This document shows positions 11,820 through 22,569 of a stretch of 64,000 bases of DNA, one piece after another. The DNA is from Rugalucina vietnamica (Eukaryota > Mollusca > Bivalvia > Lucinida > Lucinidae). The position numbers and the translations under genes are program-made. The notes under the pieces were generated by a model. It saw nothing but the letters and a program-made list of their open reading frames with translations, searched no databases and had not been told where the DNA came from. The DNA lies in assembly GCA_964017185.1 (NCBI GenBank), contig OZ024883.1:39424395-39488394 (forward strand), given 5' to 3'. Each line of letters starts with the position of its first letter. The stretch's first letter is position 1.

Positions 11820-12420
11820 TGTCTTGAGACATTTTCAGGTTCAGTGCGCGGTTAATTTGAGTTGATAAGTGCTGACACATGCCATTTAAAATTAGTTTCC
11901 TATTAACTCATCGAGGTGTAAATAAATCGTGCCAGTCAATTTAATGTCAAAGGAGTAGTTCAATATCTTAGTATCTCAATTGTTTCACCTTTTGCATATG
12001 CAATATTCGGAATGTATTATGCATGCGATGAAAACAGGTAGTATTTGTTCCTACGACATACAAATTGTCATGATCTGGCACTCTTGGATTTAGCGGAAGA
12101 AACCTACTGCCATGAAAATGTCAAGAAACACGTAATGTTGTGTTACGTTGTGTACTTTTGAGATTTATAAGAGCTTTATCCTCCAAAAATGAATGTAGAA
12201 CAGAATGCAAGTGTAGCTGTTTCATTGCAATTGGTATTCCAAACGAGCCAGTATAATTGATTTTGAACAGCGACATTGTCTCAACAACTTCCGTACCAAT
12301 TAAAGAAATCAGTCTGGAGTGTATCTTCTTATGTTGATGCATGTCAACTGACACAAATCTGATAAATTTCAGTCGGTTTTACGGGACACTTAAACCATTA
12401 ACAGGAAATAGATATACAGA
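11820..12420 (-). repeat. Dispersed repeat D1, reverse copy (part 1)
   Basis: Reverse complement of D1: matches blocks of 3620-4250 and 32,220-32,450 (TTGTCTCAACAACTTCCGTA, GTGTATCTTCTTATG, CAGTCGGTTTTACGGG, GTTGATAAGTGCTGACA). The copy resumes beyond other insertions at 13,445-13,476 and 18,477-18,560, where a 5-kb element has split it. Confidence 0.6.
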
Positions 12421-12441
12421 TTCATTCTAATAATATAATAG

Positions 12442-12792
12442 CCCTGCGATGACGCAAATTGAACTGACCTCTTCACCTTCATTGCATCGACCATATGTAT
12501 GTTTTAAGATTTCTTAAATAGGTGTCAATGCATAGTATTCAGGTCAGAAAATGGCAATGTTCACAGTACGTACCGGTACATCATACCAATTGCCTAAGCC
12601 TGAATCTCTCAGAAATTTGGTATACGTCAAAGACAGCTTCCTGGCCGATTGGACTGCTCATGATCAATATAAATTTAATACCATTTAAACACACATACAC
12701 ATATGCACAAAATATAGCAATTTCATTCTTACCCACTTAATAACCATCAAGCCATGGCCTATGCAATGAAGGTGAAAAGGTCAACTGCAGGG
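12442..12792. mobile_element. MITE-like inverted-repeat element, ~350 bp
   Basis: The left arm CTTCACCTTCATTGCAT (with TTGA...GACCT before it) is mirrored on the right (ATGCAATGAAGGTGAA and AGGTCAA). A short CCCTGC/GCAGGG outer pair sits at the ends. The interior is AT-rich and non-coding. The target duplication is unresolved. Confidence 0.6.
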
Positions 12793-12799
12793 GTATGAA

Positions 12800-13200
12800 G
12801 CTTTATTAAGTTTTAGTTGGCGAAAAGACATTCATTGTTCAAAATCATCCATAGTGCAGATTGTATTTTCATTTTGGTCGTCCTTTGAGATCGGAGATAA
12901 TATTCTGAGAAATCAGAAATTTATGCTCTGTTTAGATGCATTCATCTGATCAATTTTAATCGGTTGGCTCTATTTAGATTTACCTGTCTATGTATTGACA
13001 TTCCAGTTAAAATTTGTAACAGTGCAGTAATTGTCCCTGGCTCCATGTTACTGACGAGGTTTGAGTAGCAAAAAACGCGGTATGGCCCATCCCATATCTC
13101 ATTAATGTTTTTTCCTGCTCTTAAAGGAACTCAGTTTTACTTTTCAGTTGAACGGGCAAGGTGACATCCAAGCCAATTCTATGTATGGTCTTAGAACAAA
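12800..13200 (+). repeat. Dispersed repeat related to 23,533-23,830
   Basis: Shared blocks in order: TTCA...ATAGTGCAGATT, a TGATC/TGAGATC then ATATTCTGAGAAATCAGAA block, TTGGC(T/C)CTATTT, and CTTAAAGGA(A/T)CTC. There is no coding signal. The two copies are clearly diverged. Confidence 0.55.
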
Positions 13201-13471
13201 ATAAACATAGCCAAAATCTTAAATGCGTTTTTAGATAAAAAAAATGAATCAAAAACGATATTACTGGTTTCATAGGCTCTCAGCAAGAACCAATATGAGA
13301 TAACATTTTATGAAAACAGAATGAACCCAACGAACCTAACGAATAACAAATGAATCTAAAATTGATCACGGATAAAAGGGGATTTACATTCACATGCTTA
13401 AAGTTCATTCAGAATTTCTTTTTATCTGAAGGAGAGGCGAATGTCCATCCAAACTGTCATTGTAACTGAGC

Positions 13472-13476
13472 AATTA
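13472..13476. repeat. Target-site duplication AATTA (left)
   Basis: Five bases immediately outside the left TIR, identical to 18,477-18,481. Removing the element and one copy restores continuity with the D1 repeat. Confidence 0.8.
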
Positions 13477-14156
13477 CACAGTATGTTAACTTATTACGTA
13501 ATCAATGTACAACAATCGGATGTCGATCGTGTGTAAACAATGATTACACATATTCGTGTATATCTAGTTGTCGTTTGTTACACGTTTGTCAAAGCGTTTC
13601 GCACCTGGAAATTAAAAATTATACTTGATTGGCGTCTGGAGAATCAGCTCAGGTAAAGTTGACGTCTCTTTCACATTTTTGAATCTTAAAACAGCATAAA
13701 ATTGTAAAACTCGTTCCAAAGACATTGTTTAACAGACAGAACTTGCGCTAAAACAGACCCGCTTTGTGAGAACAGTGTGTTTTTCCAAAGATGTACGGTT
13801 TAAATGTAATCCGTAAATACCCTATTTCATCAATGTTTAATTGATATGGTTGTGGTATCTTACATAATAGGGAAAACTTCCGACAAATAGACGGCCTGCT
13901 GTATTTTCGAGTGTCCCATTTTCCGTTATTCCTAATGGAAAGAGTGTACCATTACATGACGAGTCGATGTACCATTTTCAGTGATGAAAAATTCTTTTAG
14001 CTGCAGTAGATGCGTTTAGATCAAAGTATTTACAATAAATAAACTTGTCTTTGGTCTCTACCTGCAGTTTTCAAAACTTTATGCTGACCACAGATATCAA
14101 CCTTATTGATTCGCGGAATTAATATACAGAAAAAAATCACTAAATTGCTGTTTTAG

Positions 14157-15525
14157 CTCACTTGAGGTGAAAGATAAAACGCTAGGTTAAAGAATCAGAC
14201 TCTTTTCGGCATCCCCGAGTGCGCTCGTCCGTCCAGGTGTCAACATTTTCAAACATGGATAAACACATTTCTCACGCTTGTTGAAATAACCTGTTTATTT
14301 TCGGCTTATACAATGTAGCAGTGTCAAAGGTAGTTCAGTCACGGCCGTGGTGCCGCTTATAAAATTGCAGTTCTAAGCGAAGAACTGTATATGTAAGTAA
14401 GTCGTCTGTACTGACTATGAGAATGCGTAACCGGGTCAATGATATGCGATTAAAATTAGTGGACAATACTACTATTAAAATAACATTGACCAACGTGTTT
14501 TTGTCAGCATATGATGTGTAGTCTGCTCTTTGTGATCTTCGAATGGAAAGCCCCTGCAGGGTTTCTCAACCAAAGCAAATATATTTGTGCTGTTTGCACA
14601 TTCTGTGCGTTTTTGTGTTTTTGGTTAAGTTTGGTAAATGAGTGGCCACCTACTGGGCAAATAGCTGTTCACTCTGCGTATGATATGTTTTCTAAGTATA
14701 AGTACATGTACTTGATTGATTATTCAAGTCTTTTGCAACATCGGTTTTTGGATTGGGTTTTCCTTTCTGATTGCGCCATTTCCTGATCATTGCCTACTTT
14801 TACATTTTTCTAGCCTTCATCTGTGGCTGTACAGACTGATGTTGGACCTCGCAGAATGATAGAAAACCGAGTTTCATACGGCATGGATAAATTACAATGA
14901 TTACTTCATACCATATAAATGGTGTCGTAAATTTCGTTTTGTGCAGAGATAAGCAACTTAGTATATAATTAAATGTGCTGTAAATATCATTCGACGTTTC
15001 TCATAATCTGCAGTTAGCACCGCATTATACATGCACAATATCCTTTTTATACAATTCTCACTTACAATTATATATAAAGGTTATTTGTTTGAGGTGAATA
15101 CTAAATATGTTTCATCGAGTAGAATTTTCACGATTGCGCAGCACAATTGAAAAACGATCGAGGTTGTCAACACACAAGATGAAATAGTTTTGCTATTTGC
15201 TGAAATAAAAGTACTTTTGTATATTTGAAACAATAATGGCCTGTACAATACCTATAACACGGATAGACGTTGAAAATGCAAAATCAAAAATCAATTATAT
15301 TTTGTAACCAAATAATGACAATGTTACGTTTTCACGCAGGCAACCCACCATCATAATCATGTCTCATATAAACGTTTATTGCCTTTGGCTAACATGTCTC
15401 AAGAATACCCATTTGTAAAACTGTTGACAGCCGCACGGATTTTCTGGCGCACGGATTCCCTAGCGCACGGACGGGAACCCCCTATAAGCTCACCTTGTGA
15501 ACCTTCGGTTCACTTTCGATAAGCC
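14157..15525. repeat. Composite repeat of the AGCTCACC...GGTGAGCT family (C family)
   Basis: The left boundary reads TAGCTCACTTGAGGTGAAAG followed by a CGTCCGTCC/CAACATTTTCAAAC block, like 47,888 on. Near the right boundary is AAGCTCACCTTGTGAACCTT then CGGTTCACTT, like 28,287-28,320. The interior is largely AT-rich, with a P fragment inside. It may be one decayed element or two nested ends. Confidence 0.5.
14566..14809 (+). mobile_element. P-family retroelement 3' fragment
   Basis: Begins near TTTGTGCTGTTTGCAC, has GAGTGGCCACCTACTGGGC and a degraded terminal hairpin, and ends CCTGATCATTGCCTACTTTTAC. It lies inside the 5-kb TIR element. Confidence 0.8.
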
Positions 15526-15568
15526 GGGATGAAACGTGACAGAACCGTAGCGCTACCGTGGCAAACTG

Positions 15569-16282
15569 GGGTAAAGGCCTGTTTACACATTCACGATTTT
15601 TAGCTACGGTGGCAATACGAGTCGCCACGATTTGTAAAATCGCCGTGTACCGTGGTGTACCGTGGTGGTTCGTAGTAGAACCGTGGTAAATCGTGGCGCT
15701 ACGGAAGTTTTAAACAGTTTAAAACATTCGTGGCGTATCGTGGCGAATCGTAGTGGTTATTGGGCGTTGCCTAATTTGTAGCGCAACCGTAGCGGAATCG
15801 TGCTTATTCGTACTGACACCGTAGCTATATTCGCGGCTAATCGTGAGAGATAGTAGCCAATCGTGGAGCTCCGAAGCAAAAACCGTGGAATCTTTGACTT
15901 CACAAACTCTCACGATTCACCACGAATTGTGTACGGCATCCACGGTTTCGCTACAAAACTCCACGATTGGCCATGACGGCTACCGCCGTGAATCGTAGTT
16001 ATACCGTATCGAACCGTACAAGCACTGTGATTATTCGTTGTGCCACCGTGGTTAATCCTCATTCACCGTAGCGTTGCTACGAATCGTCATTGATTCGTAG
16101 CGATACCTTACAGACACCGTACTCATATCGTGGACATTCTTACTGGAATCGTAATGACACTGAATATTTCCACTTTTCGCCACGATTCATCCCGATCCAT
16201 CCCGATTTTTCTCACCAAAAGAAATCGGGGTGAATCGAGGTGAATCGAACAGAAAATCGTGAATGTGTAAACCGGGCTTACC
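15569..16282. mobile_element. TIR element filled with CGTGGCGAATCGTAG-like words
   Basis: The left end GGCCTGTTTACACATTCACG and right end complement GCCCGGTTTACACATTCACG form inverted repeats of about 30 bp (both ending CGATTTT). The roughly 0.7-kb interior is almost entirely degenerate copies, in both directions, of a 12-15 bp word of the form (A/T)CGTGGCGAATCGTAG. There is no true ORF. The GGCC(T/C)GTTTACAC terminus resembles PIF/Harbinger-type MITEs, which is inference. The target duplication is not resolved. Confidence 0.7.
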
Positions 16283-16540
16283 GGGGAGCCTTCACGATTT
16301 TATTAAATATTTAATGCAACCGGGGCGAACTAGGAGGGATGTCAAAAACGGACAACAGCGGGGATACACCGGAACAAACCGTGATACCCAGGGCTCGACC
16401 GTCATAATCCGGCATAAACCTTCAGTAATCGCAACAACTACGGGTTATTCAGGCAAAATCCGGGGTTTCACCGGAACCGGGGTTTCACCGGAACACCATC
16501 GGCGGAACTGGTGCAAACTGTCTTTAATAGCTCTGTCAAA
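16283..16540. repeat. CCGGGG/CCGGAAC word-rich stretch
   Basis: Dense irregular repeats of ACCGGGG, GGGGTTTCACCGGAA and GGGATACACCGG. With 15,525-15,568 (AGCCGGGATGAAAC) it may be the two halves of an outer element split by the 15,569-16,282 insertion. The 143-codon frame here is a by-product of the repeat. Confidence 0.5.
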
Positions 16541-16549
16541 CATTCACGT

Positions 16550-16830
16550 ATCAGCGGCCTATCGATCGCGTATCTATGAGATTTTCGATACGATCAGGTC
16601 TGAGCCGTATTTTGTTCGAGCGACGTATGTTGCACGTACGTCTGACGTTCTTACGTTCCCGCGTCGTATCAGTGACGTATCAGTATTCCTATGAAATTTC
16701 ACTTTCGTATGTACGACGCACCAAGGCGAATGTTCTACTTACGTATGCCGTATGTATGGCGTATAAAATGTACGCGTGACGTATCTGCGACGTATGTACT
16801 ACGTTCCATTCCTATCTGCGGTGTATCTGT
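16550..16830. repeat. ACGTATC word-rich stretch
   Basis: Many close variants of (G)ACGTATC/GTATG in both directions (for example TGACGTATCAGT, GCGACGTATGTACTACGT). No tandem period is visible. The short frames covering it are repeat artefacts. It adjoins two other word-rich stretches. Confidence 0.5.
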
Positions 16831-16849
16831 TCTGTACCAATTGCTTTTT

Positions 16850-18396
16850 AATACCTAGGCGAAAACAAACGGTTGTGTTCACTTTCTTCAGGCAATTCGT
16901 CGCACATTATAGAGGTGGAAGATGCCACCGGAAAAATCTACATAATCTAGATTAACACCGAAGAAAAAAACGAGGTGGGGGTGGGGGGGGAATCTCCAAG
17001 CTCCCCATCCTGGGCGATATCTGCACACTTACTTGATATTGCACACGAAAAATTCTTTTTATGAAGCATTGCCAAATTCTTGACTTGAGGGTCATCGTGC
17101 AAAACTGTAAAGTTGGGACGTCAACTCTAATGACGTCATCTTCATCTAACGTCGCGTGGAAAATGACGTCATACCGGGCCAAAACGTCAGATGAAATTTG
17201 TCACTTTCAGATTCAATTTTAAACAATTTAAGCCGAAAAAAGAAAATGTCAGCAATATTGATTCAATTGCAAAATGTGCAAAAATGATATCACTTATGGA
17301 TATTATCGCGACCTTCGTGTAGATATTTAATTTTTTTACGCTAACTCTCAACAAAATATCAAATATGAGAAGCAGATATTTATATCGCAAGCTCGCGTCC
17401 TTCGATATCCCAACTCGGGACAATATTCACCGATATGAGTGCAATAACTCTATTATATTATCTCATTGTTTCCTAGAATGCTTTTGTTTGTTGGAATTGA
17501 TGTCAGTCAACAGCAAAAGTCATGTCGGGACGTTGCCTCCATTTTATGAGACTTTAACCCAAAATGAGGATGTGATGACATCCAACACGTACTTAAAATA
17601 TAACCACCCAAGTTAGCCACAAAGGCTTATAATATGCATGGATGGTTTGACTTTATCCACTTTTCCTGGGCAGGCTCAAACCAAAATAGTTTAACAGTAA
17701 TCAGATGTTCTTCTTAGAAAGAGTTCATAAATAGGTCATATATAATATTTTCCAAATCATACCTTTACTCAGGTTTGGTTTAACATAAAATGAAAATCTT
17801 ATTTTAATGGTCAACGAAACTCGTGCATGTATGAAGAAAGGTAACGAAAGAGTGCGTAAAAGTTGTAATGGCTACCAAAGTTATTATTAGTGGTTCAGTA
17901 AGTAGTATCAGACATAGTGACCGAAATAACGGGTACATAAACCGATATAAAAGGATGCATTTACTGCAAGAACGGATGCATTAACTGCAGGAAATGGTAC
18001 ATTACTGCATCATATAAAATCATTAAGTCGTACACCTTGCAGTCAAAAAATGGGAAAACTTTAGGTTTGTAGTGGGTGTCTTTTAGAATCAATTTAGAAC
18101 CTTTTCTCGGAGGAATCTGATAGAATCCTTTGAACAACCTCTAGATAACTAAAATACCTATTTCATTCACTAGTATAAAGATAGGTATATGGCCTTTTAC
18201 GTTTAAAAACTCGACATGTAAGCGATCAGTCGGCCACGAGACGTTTATCATTGAACAAAAGAATTAAAACACAAAAACATACGAAAATACTTCTAACTTA
18301 CCCTATTCAGGCGACCGTAGCTAAACCATATTATGTCACACAGTTTTTCCGAGATGAAACCTCAAATTATAAAGATTTCCATAAACATGTAACAAA
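16850..18396. other. No recognisable gene
   Basis: The interior right half of the 5-kb TIR element. It has short G-runs near 16,975 and otherwise AT-rich, featureless sequence. The open frames (83 codons at most) have no motif I recognise. Confidence 0.45.
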
Positions 18397-18476
18397 CGAA
18401 TATGTGTAATCATTGTTTACACACGATCGACATCCGATTGTTGTACATTGATTACGTAATAAGTTAACATACTGTG

Positions 18477-18481
18477 AATTA
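18477..18481. repeat. Target-site duplication AATTA (right)
   Basis: Partner of 13,472-13,476. It is followed directly by D1 sequence in reverse orientation (ACTTGTGGTTGACTGACACT). Confidence 0.8.
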
Positions 18482-18779
18482 ACTTGTGGTTGACTGACAC
18501 TCAGTTTATTATCGAACTGATAAAACTCCCTAGAATGTAAGAAATCTTATATACACTATACAATCTATTATGCAAAAAGTAAGAAGTACATCGACTGTTT
18601 ATACCCGTTCAGCTGAAACTGCATATATACGTACGTATCACGCTGAGGGATGTTCGTTACTATATAGGGTGGTTCTGGACGACAGTACTTTACAGGTTAT
18701 GGTCGAAAGTGTACGTGTGCTGAACGACAAGTTACTGGTTCTGGACAACTCTTTGTAAGTACCAAGGGGCTACCCGCGG

Positions 18780-19265
18780 AAAAGTCACAGAAACAAACAA
18801 AAAAGTTAGATTCAGCGAGCTGTCGCATTACATTATAAATATTTTCGTCTATCCCTGATGTCGCTATCGTACCATGTAATAACCATGAAAAAGTCACATT
18901 ATGCACGTTTTTCATTTCTATACATGCATAAACGTACATATTATTAGTGTGCACGCAAGTCACGATCTATACTAGGAACAGATGAATCATATTGTGGTCA
19001 TTAAATTAAAAATGAAAAATTATCTTAACATTTACAGGTATTTCGCCGGTATTTCGCCGTGTTTCGCGGCGAAATAGGAAATTTAAACTTAACTGTTGTA
19101 AACGTTGAAAATTAAATTTCGCCGCAAAACACGGCGAAATTTCACCGCGAAAATCGGATTTTCGCGGCGAAAAAATTAACCGATTAAACGTTTAATTTTT
19201 CCCTTGGCCGGTGAAATTTCGCGGTGGTTTCGCCGCGAAAAATCACAAGTGATCAGCGCGAATTG
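18780..19265 (+). repeat. Dispersed repeat D5 with TTTCGCGGCGAAA words, copy 1
   Basis: Collinear with about 42,940-43,470. The first part shares CATTTCTATACATGCATAA, TGTGCACG(C/T)AA and ATATACTAGGAACAGA-like blocks. The second part (from about 19,035) is built of palindromic TTTCGC(C/G)GCGAAA-type words, with ATCGGATTTTCGC and TTGGCCGGTGAAATTTCGC. It is cut at about 19,275 by a P insertion. Confidence 0.7.
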
Positions 19266-19275
19266 TGCAAAAATG

Positions 19276-19665
19276 GGAGGACCGAAGAACTAACTAAATG
19301 TTATGAACCACTGCAGAAGCTGAGGGTGAGGTTACGGCCGTGTAAAATCGATTTAAACCCGCCAGTAACTTTGTGTTACTGATCGTTCCAAGTCGATACT
19401 TCTGTGGTGGTTCTTTTTGTTTTATGTCTTGGTGTTTAAAATATTTTTGTGCTGTTGGCGCCTTATGTATGTTTGCATATTTTTAGTTAAGTTAAAGTAA
19501 CTGAGTGGCCACCTATTGGGAAAATAGCTGCTCATTCGGCTTACGAAATGTTTTCATGGTATACGTACCTGATTGTTAGTTTGTTTTTTTCCCACCTTGG
19601 TTTTTGGAGTGGGAGTCTTTTTCTGATTGCGCCTTTTCCTGATCTTTGCCTACTTGTACTTTTTT
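19276..19665 (+). mobile_element. P-family retroelement 3' fragment
   Basis: Near-consensus 3' UTR from GAGGACCGAAGAACTAAC to TTTGCCTACTTGTACTTTTT, with the terminal hairpin (CCCACCTTGG...GAGTGGGAG). It abuts the end of the D5 repeat. Confidence 0.87.
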
Positions 19666-19771
19666 AGCCATAACACCACTGTACATGTAGTTCACTTTTG
19701 GAATTTGATACTTATACACATATATCAAACGCGGAAATCTATGGCTGTCAAAATGACACTAAAACATATAA

Positions 19772-20031
19772 AACGTACGAGTAGGCAATTATGAAAAAAG
19801 GGCAGTCAGAGAGAAATTCACACTCTTGGTACTTGTAAATAAGAAAACACATCGTTAGTCGAGTGAGCAGCTATTTTCCAATAGGCGGTCACTCAGTTAC
19901 CCGAACTTAACTAAAACTATGAAAATGTACAATAGGGTTGAACAGCACAGAAATTCGACATTAAAACATAAAACAAATAGAACCATAACAGAAGTATCGC
20001 CTAACCAGTTTTACAGGACCCTAACCCTAAA
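19772..20031 (-). mobile_element. P-family retroelement 3' fragment (old)
   Basis: Reverse copy with diverged end (ACGAGTAGGCAATTATGAAA), part of the hairpin region deleted, then TCGTTAGTCGAGTGAGCAGC and TTACCCGAACTTAACTAAAA. Ends near the GTTTTACAGG block. Confidence 0.75.
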
Positions 20032-20110
20032 GTCTGTTCAAATCGCATCATTTTGCCATTAACTTTGAATGAACAGCAGTCACCGCGACTACGCTAACTA
20101 TAAGACCATT

Positions 20111-20389
20111 CATTACGAAAACTTGCCCATGCAATAAACAGAGATTTTTTTAGCTTTGAAAATTGAAAATTTCCAGCTGAAACATTTTGATATTTTTCTT
20201 ATTTTTGCTCAAAACATAGATTGTGGGTACACGTTAGAACCGCCTCGGCGAGGCGGTTCTAACGAGTACCCACAATCTATGCTTTGGAGCAAAAATAAGA
20301 AAAATAGGTATACCCCTATATACCCCAGTTTTACTGTATAAAAGAGGGGTTTGAGGGGGTATTCATTGCACGGACATGTTTTCCTGATG
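20111..20389. mobile_element. Hairpin MITE (H family), 279 bp, best copy
   Basis: Imperfect TIRs of about 27 bp: left CATTACGAAAACTTGCCCAT, right complement CATCAGGAAAACATGTCCGT, both followed by GCAAT. The centre is a near-perfect palindrome of about 117 bp (20,190-20,306, axis at G20248) that includes GTTAGAACCGCCTCG and its complement. No protein is encoded. Sequence homologous to the empty site at about 23,850 reads GACCATT-GCA with no duplicated bases, so no target duplication is apparent. Confidence 0.85.
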
Positions 20390-20449
20390 GCAGAGGCCGT
20401 TTATGTTAGAGCTATATATTATTAAGTAGTACATGATTGTTTATTATAC

Positions 20450-22565
20450 GAGTCAATGTCAAAATTCGTCAAAATTCTTGTCTTCTCAATATGTAATGAA
20501 AACCACTTAACAGATCGTGATTTGAATTTTTTCATATGGTACTACTGATCATGCTTAATAATAGTAAATGATAAAACAGTATTTGATTGGTGTAGAAATG
20601 CCTATTTTCTAGATGTAAAACCTCATTTTTCATCATTTTTGCCTGTCCCTCGAAAAAATTGAAGATTCGGCACAACTTATGAAAGCCGCTGTAAATTTTT
20701 GGGTAGTTTTGATTGGTTGTATCAATAAGACCATTATTAACGTAAATATAAGAGGTTTCAAAATGGGATATTTCATTTTATTTTTCATATTTTTTGGCAA
20801 TAATAAATGCGTCCCTGGATTTATGTCCTTACCGTAACGCAGTGATAAATTGCCAAAATAATACATGATCCCTTATGTTGGCAAATCTGGTTATCTGTCA
20901 TGCTCACTGGGCACTTTCTGTTTACAAGCATTGTATGTGTTTTGGAATGCTGCTACTTAACTGCTCAACGAAAGTACTGTTTCAGTGAGTAAGCCCAGCA
21001 GAGTATATTTTTTGTGTGTCCACTGACCGTAACGAGATATTAGCACAGTGAATACTTTGAAAAAGGTCTGATTCTGACATATTGATCCAATTACATTTCT
21101 CAATAGCAAACCATTTTTGTTACCATTTTTAATGCATAACTATTATTTAAGATAGAAATAACTTAAAATATGTCCTTACCATAACAGTCCTTACCGTAAC
21201 AATATAAAATGTTATGGTAAGGACTCATATTGTTACGGTATGGACATCTGCTGTTAAACAGCAAAATAAATCAACCTGTATGTTATTTATGTAGATACAT
21301 TTGCTATGAGAAACTGTAACTTGCTTCAATTAGAGTAATAGGATGATAAAAACCCAAATTTATAAATGATTTTTTTACACAAATACGTTCATAGGAATTA
21401 TTCCGTTACGGTAAAGACATTTTGGTGAAATACCATGCCTTTTTGGAAAATCATTTGGAAATGGAAACTAGAAGCAATACAATTATATGTCATGTAAAAT
21501 ATATTATTTTATTGAAAAAGATAGCTATCAGGATTATGATTGAGAACCATTATTTCCTACAAAATGTGTTATGTCCATACCGTAACATGCTGGTCCATAC
21601 CATAACGATATCTCAGAATGTTTAACTATACCAGAAAACTAACAAAACTTATTAGACTTAAATCACCATAGAAGATACCGAAAGATTAAATACTTATTAT
21701 ATCATTCAATCACACTTGCCTGTATTGCTGTCAAAAAGGCAAGCATTAATATTTATTCTAAAAATGTCCATACCGTAACGATTTTATCAATATAAGATCT
21801 TGTCCATACCTTAACAGAGAATGTCCATACCGTAACAACATCAGAAAAGTATATACTGTGTAACATTTTATTAGTTACTTTTCTGTGTTTACCTTCTTTT
21901 GCATTCACACCAAGAGGATTTATCAGTGAAAATAAATAAACATCTTTCTGAATCACTGTCTTCATTTAGCAACATATTAGTGCGCAAAGTCTAAAATGTC
22001 CATACCGTAACATGCATCTTGTCCAGTACCGTAACGGTAATAAATTTCTGAAAAAAGTTCTTTATAAAGACTTCATGTGGATTATAACCACAAAATCAAT
22101 AATATCAAGATGAATTAATTGTCTGCAGTATTGTTGTTGTCTAGCAACATGTGTTTTAAAATGTTATTAAACTCGGAAAACATCTAAAATCTGTAAAAAG
22201 TCATTTTTGCTTGTATGGTTACTGTTTTTTTCTACTTTCATTACAGCTGAACATTTTTTTTCTTCAGTACATGTGTAGAAGCATTCTGTTTATGAGATTG
22301 CATACATCAGAAATAAAAAGCTGTTGCATATTTAGAAGAAAAACACAATTTAAAATTTGTTACGGTATGGACATTTTTCCTAGTCATGTGACTTTTGACG
22401 GTCTATTTAAGCAATCTGATTGGTTGTTAAGATTACTTTTAGTTTGTTTTAATTATCTGAGGGTTAGATTGTTACGATCAATAAAAAAAAATTAACTTAC
22501 TTTCAGTTGCTTTTTTATTTTTTCCCCACATTCAAAATTTGACAGACAAATTTTGACATTGACTC
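20450..22565. mobile_element. 2.1-kb TIR element carrying fifteen 14-mers
   Basis: Ends are 22-bp inverted repeats: left GAGTCAATGTCAAAATTCGT and right complement GAGTCAATGTCAAAATTTGT. The tetranucleotide ATAC flanks both sides (20,446-20,449 and 22,566-22,569). The interior is AT-rich with no recognisable transposase frame. It contains 15 copies (11 forward, 4 reverse) of GTCC(A/T)TACC(G/A)TAAC, several arranged as pairs 15-23 bp apart. The TIR, flanks and motif copies are seen directly. The superfamily is unknown; a 4-bp duplication occurs in Sola, Chapaev and Academ among others. Confidence 0.8.
20825..22372. repeat. GTCCATACCGTAAC motif array (15 copies)
   Basis: Forward copies start at 20825, 21018 (with 2 extra bases), 21172, 21187, 21573, 21593, 21766, 21802, 21823, 21998 and 22021 (1 extra base). 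Reverse copies start at 21211, 21232, 21405 (1 mismatch) and 22359. The close pairs are 21172/21187, 21211/21232, 21573/21593, 21802/21823 and 21998/22021. The word is conserved while the sequence between copies is not. This pattern is expected of a protein-binding site, for example a transposase, though binding is inference. Confidence 0.85.
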
Positions 22566-22569
22566 ATAC

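Larger units (their letters stand above)
13477..18476. mobile_element. 5.0-kb TIR DNA transposon, non-autonomous, 5-bp TSD
   Basis: Ends are 13,477-13,556 and 18,397-18,476: 80-bp inverted repeats that read identically base for base, starting CACAGTATGTTAACTTATTA. Homology continues imperfectly inward past a 16-nt gap (GTTTGTTACA). The flanks carry AATTA on both sides (13,472-13,476 and 18,477-18,481). The outer flanks join to give a reverse D1 repeat (GAGCAATTA-ACTTGTGG; an uninterrupted D1 copy lies at about 31,785), so the insertion is exact. No transposase frame is visible. The interior holds a P fragment and several unrelated repeats. A 5-bp duplication with a CAC-starting terminus fits Transib/RAG-like elements, but that is inference. 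Confidence 0.85.

Noticed and set aside
16263-16694. 143-codon ORF, one of the longest outside known elements
   Set aside because: It runs through two different word-rich repeats (CCGGGG and ACGTATC); the apparent codons follow the repeat words and no domain is visible.
20825-22372. CRISPR-like array of 14-mers
   Set aside because: Irregular spacing, both orientations, TIR-bounded, eukaryotic context; not a CRISPR.
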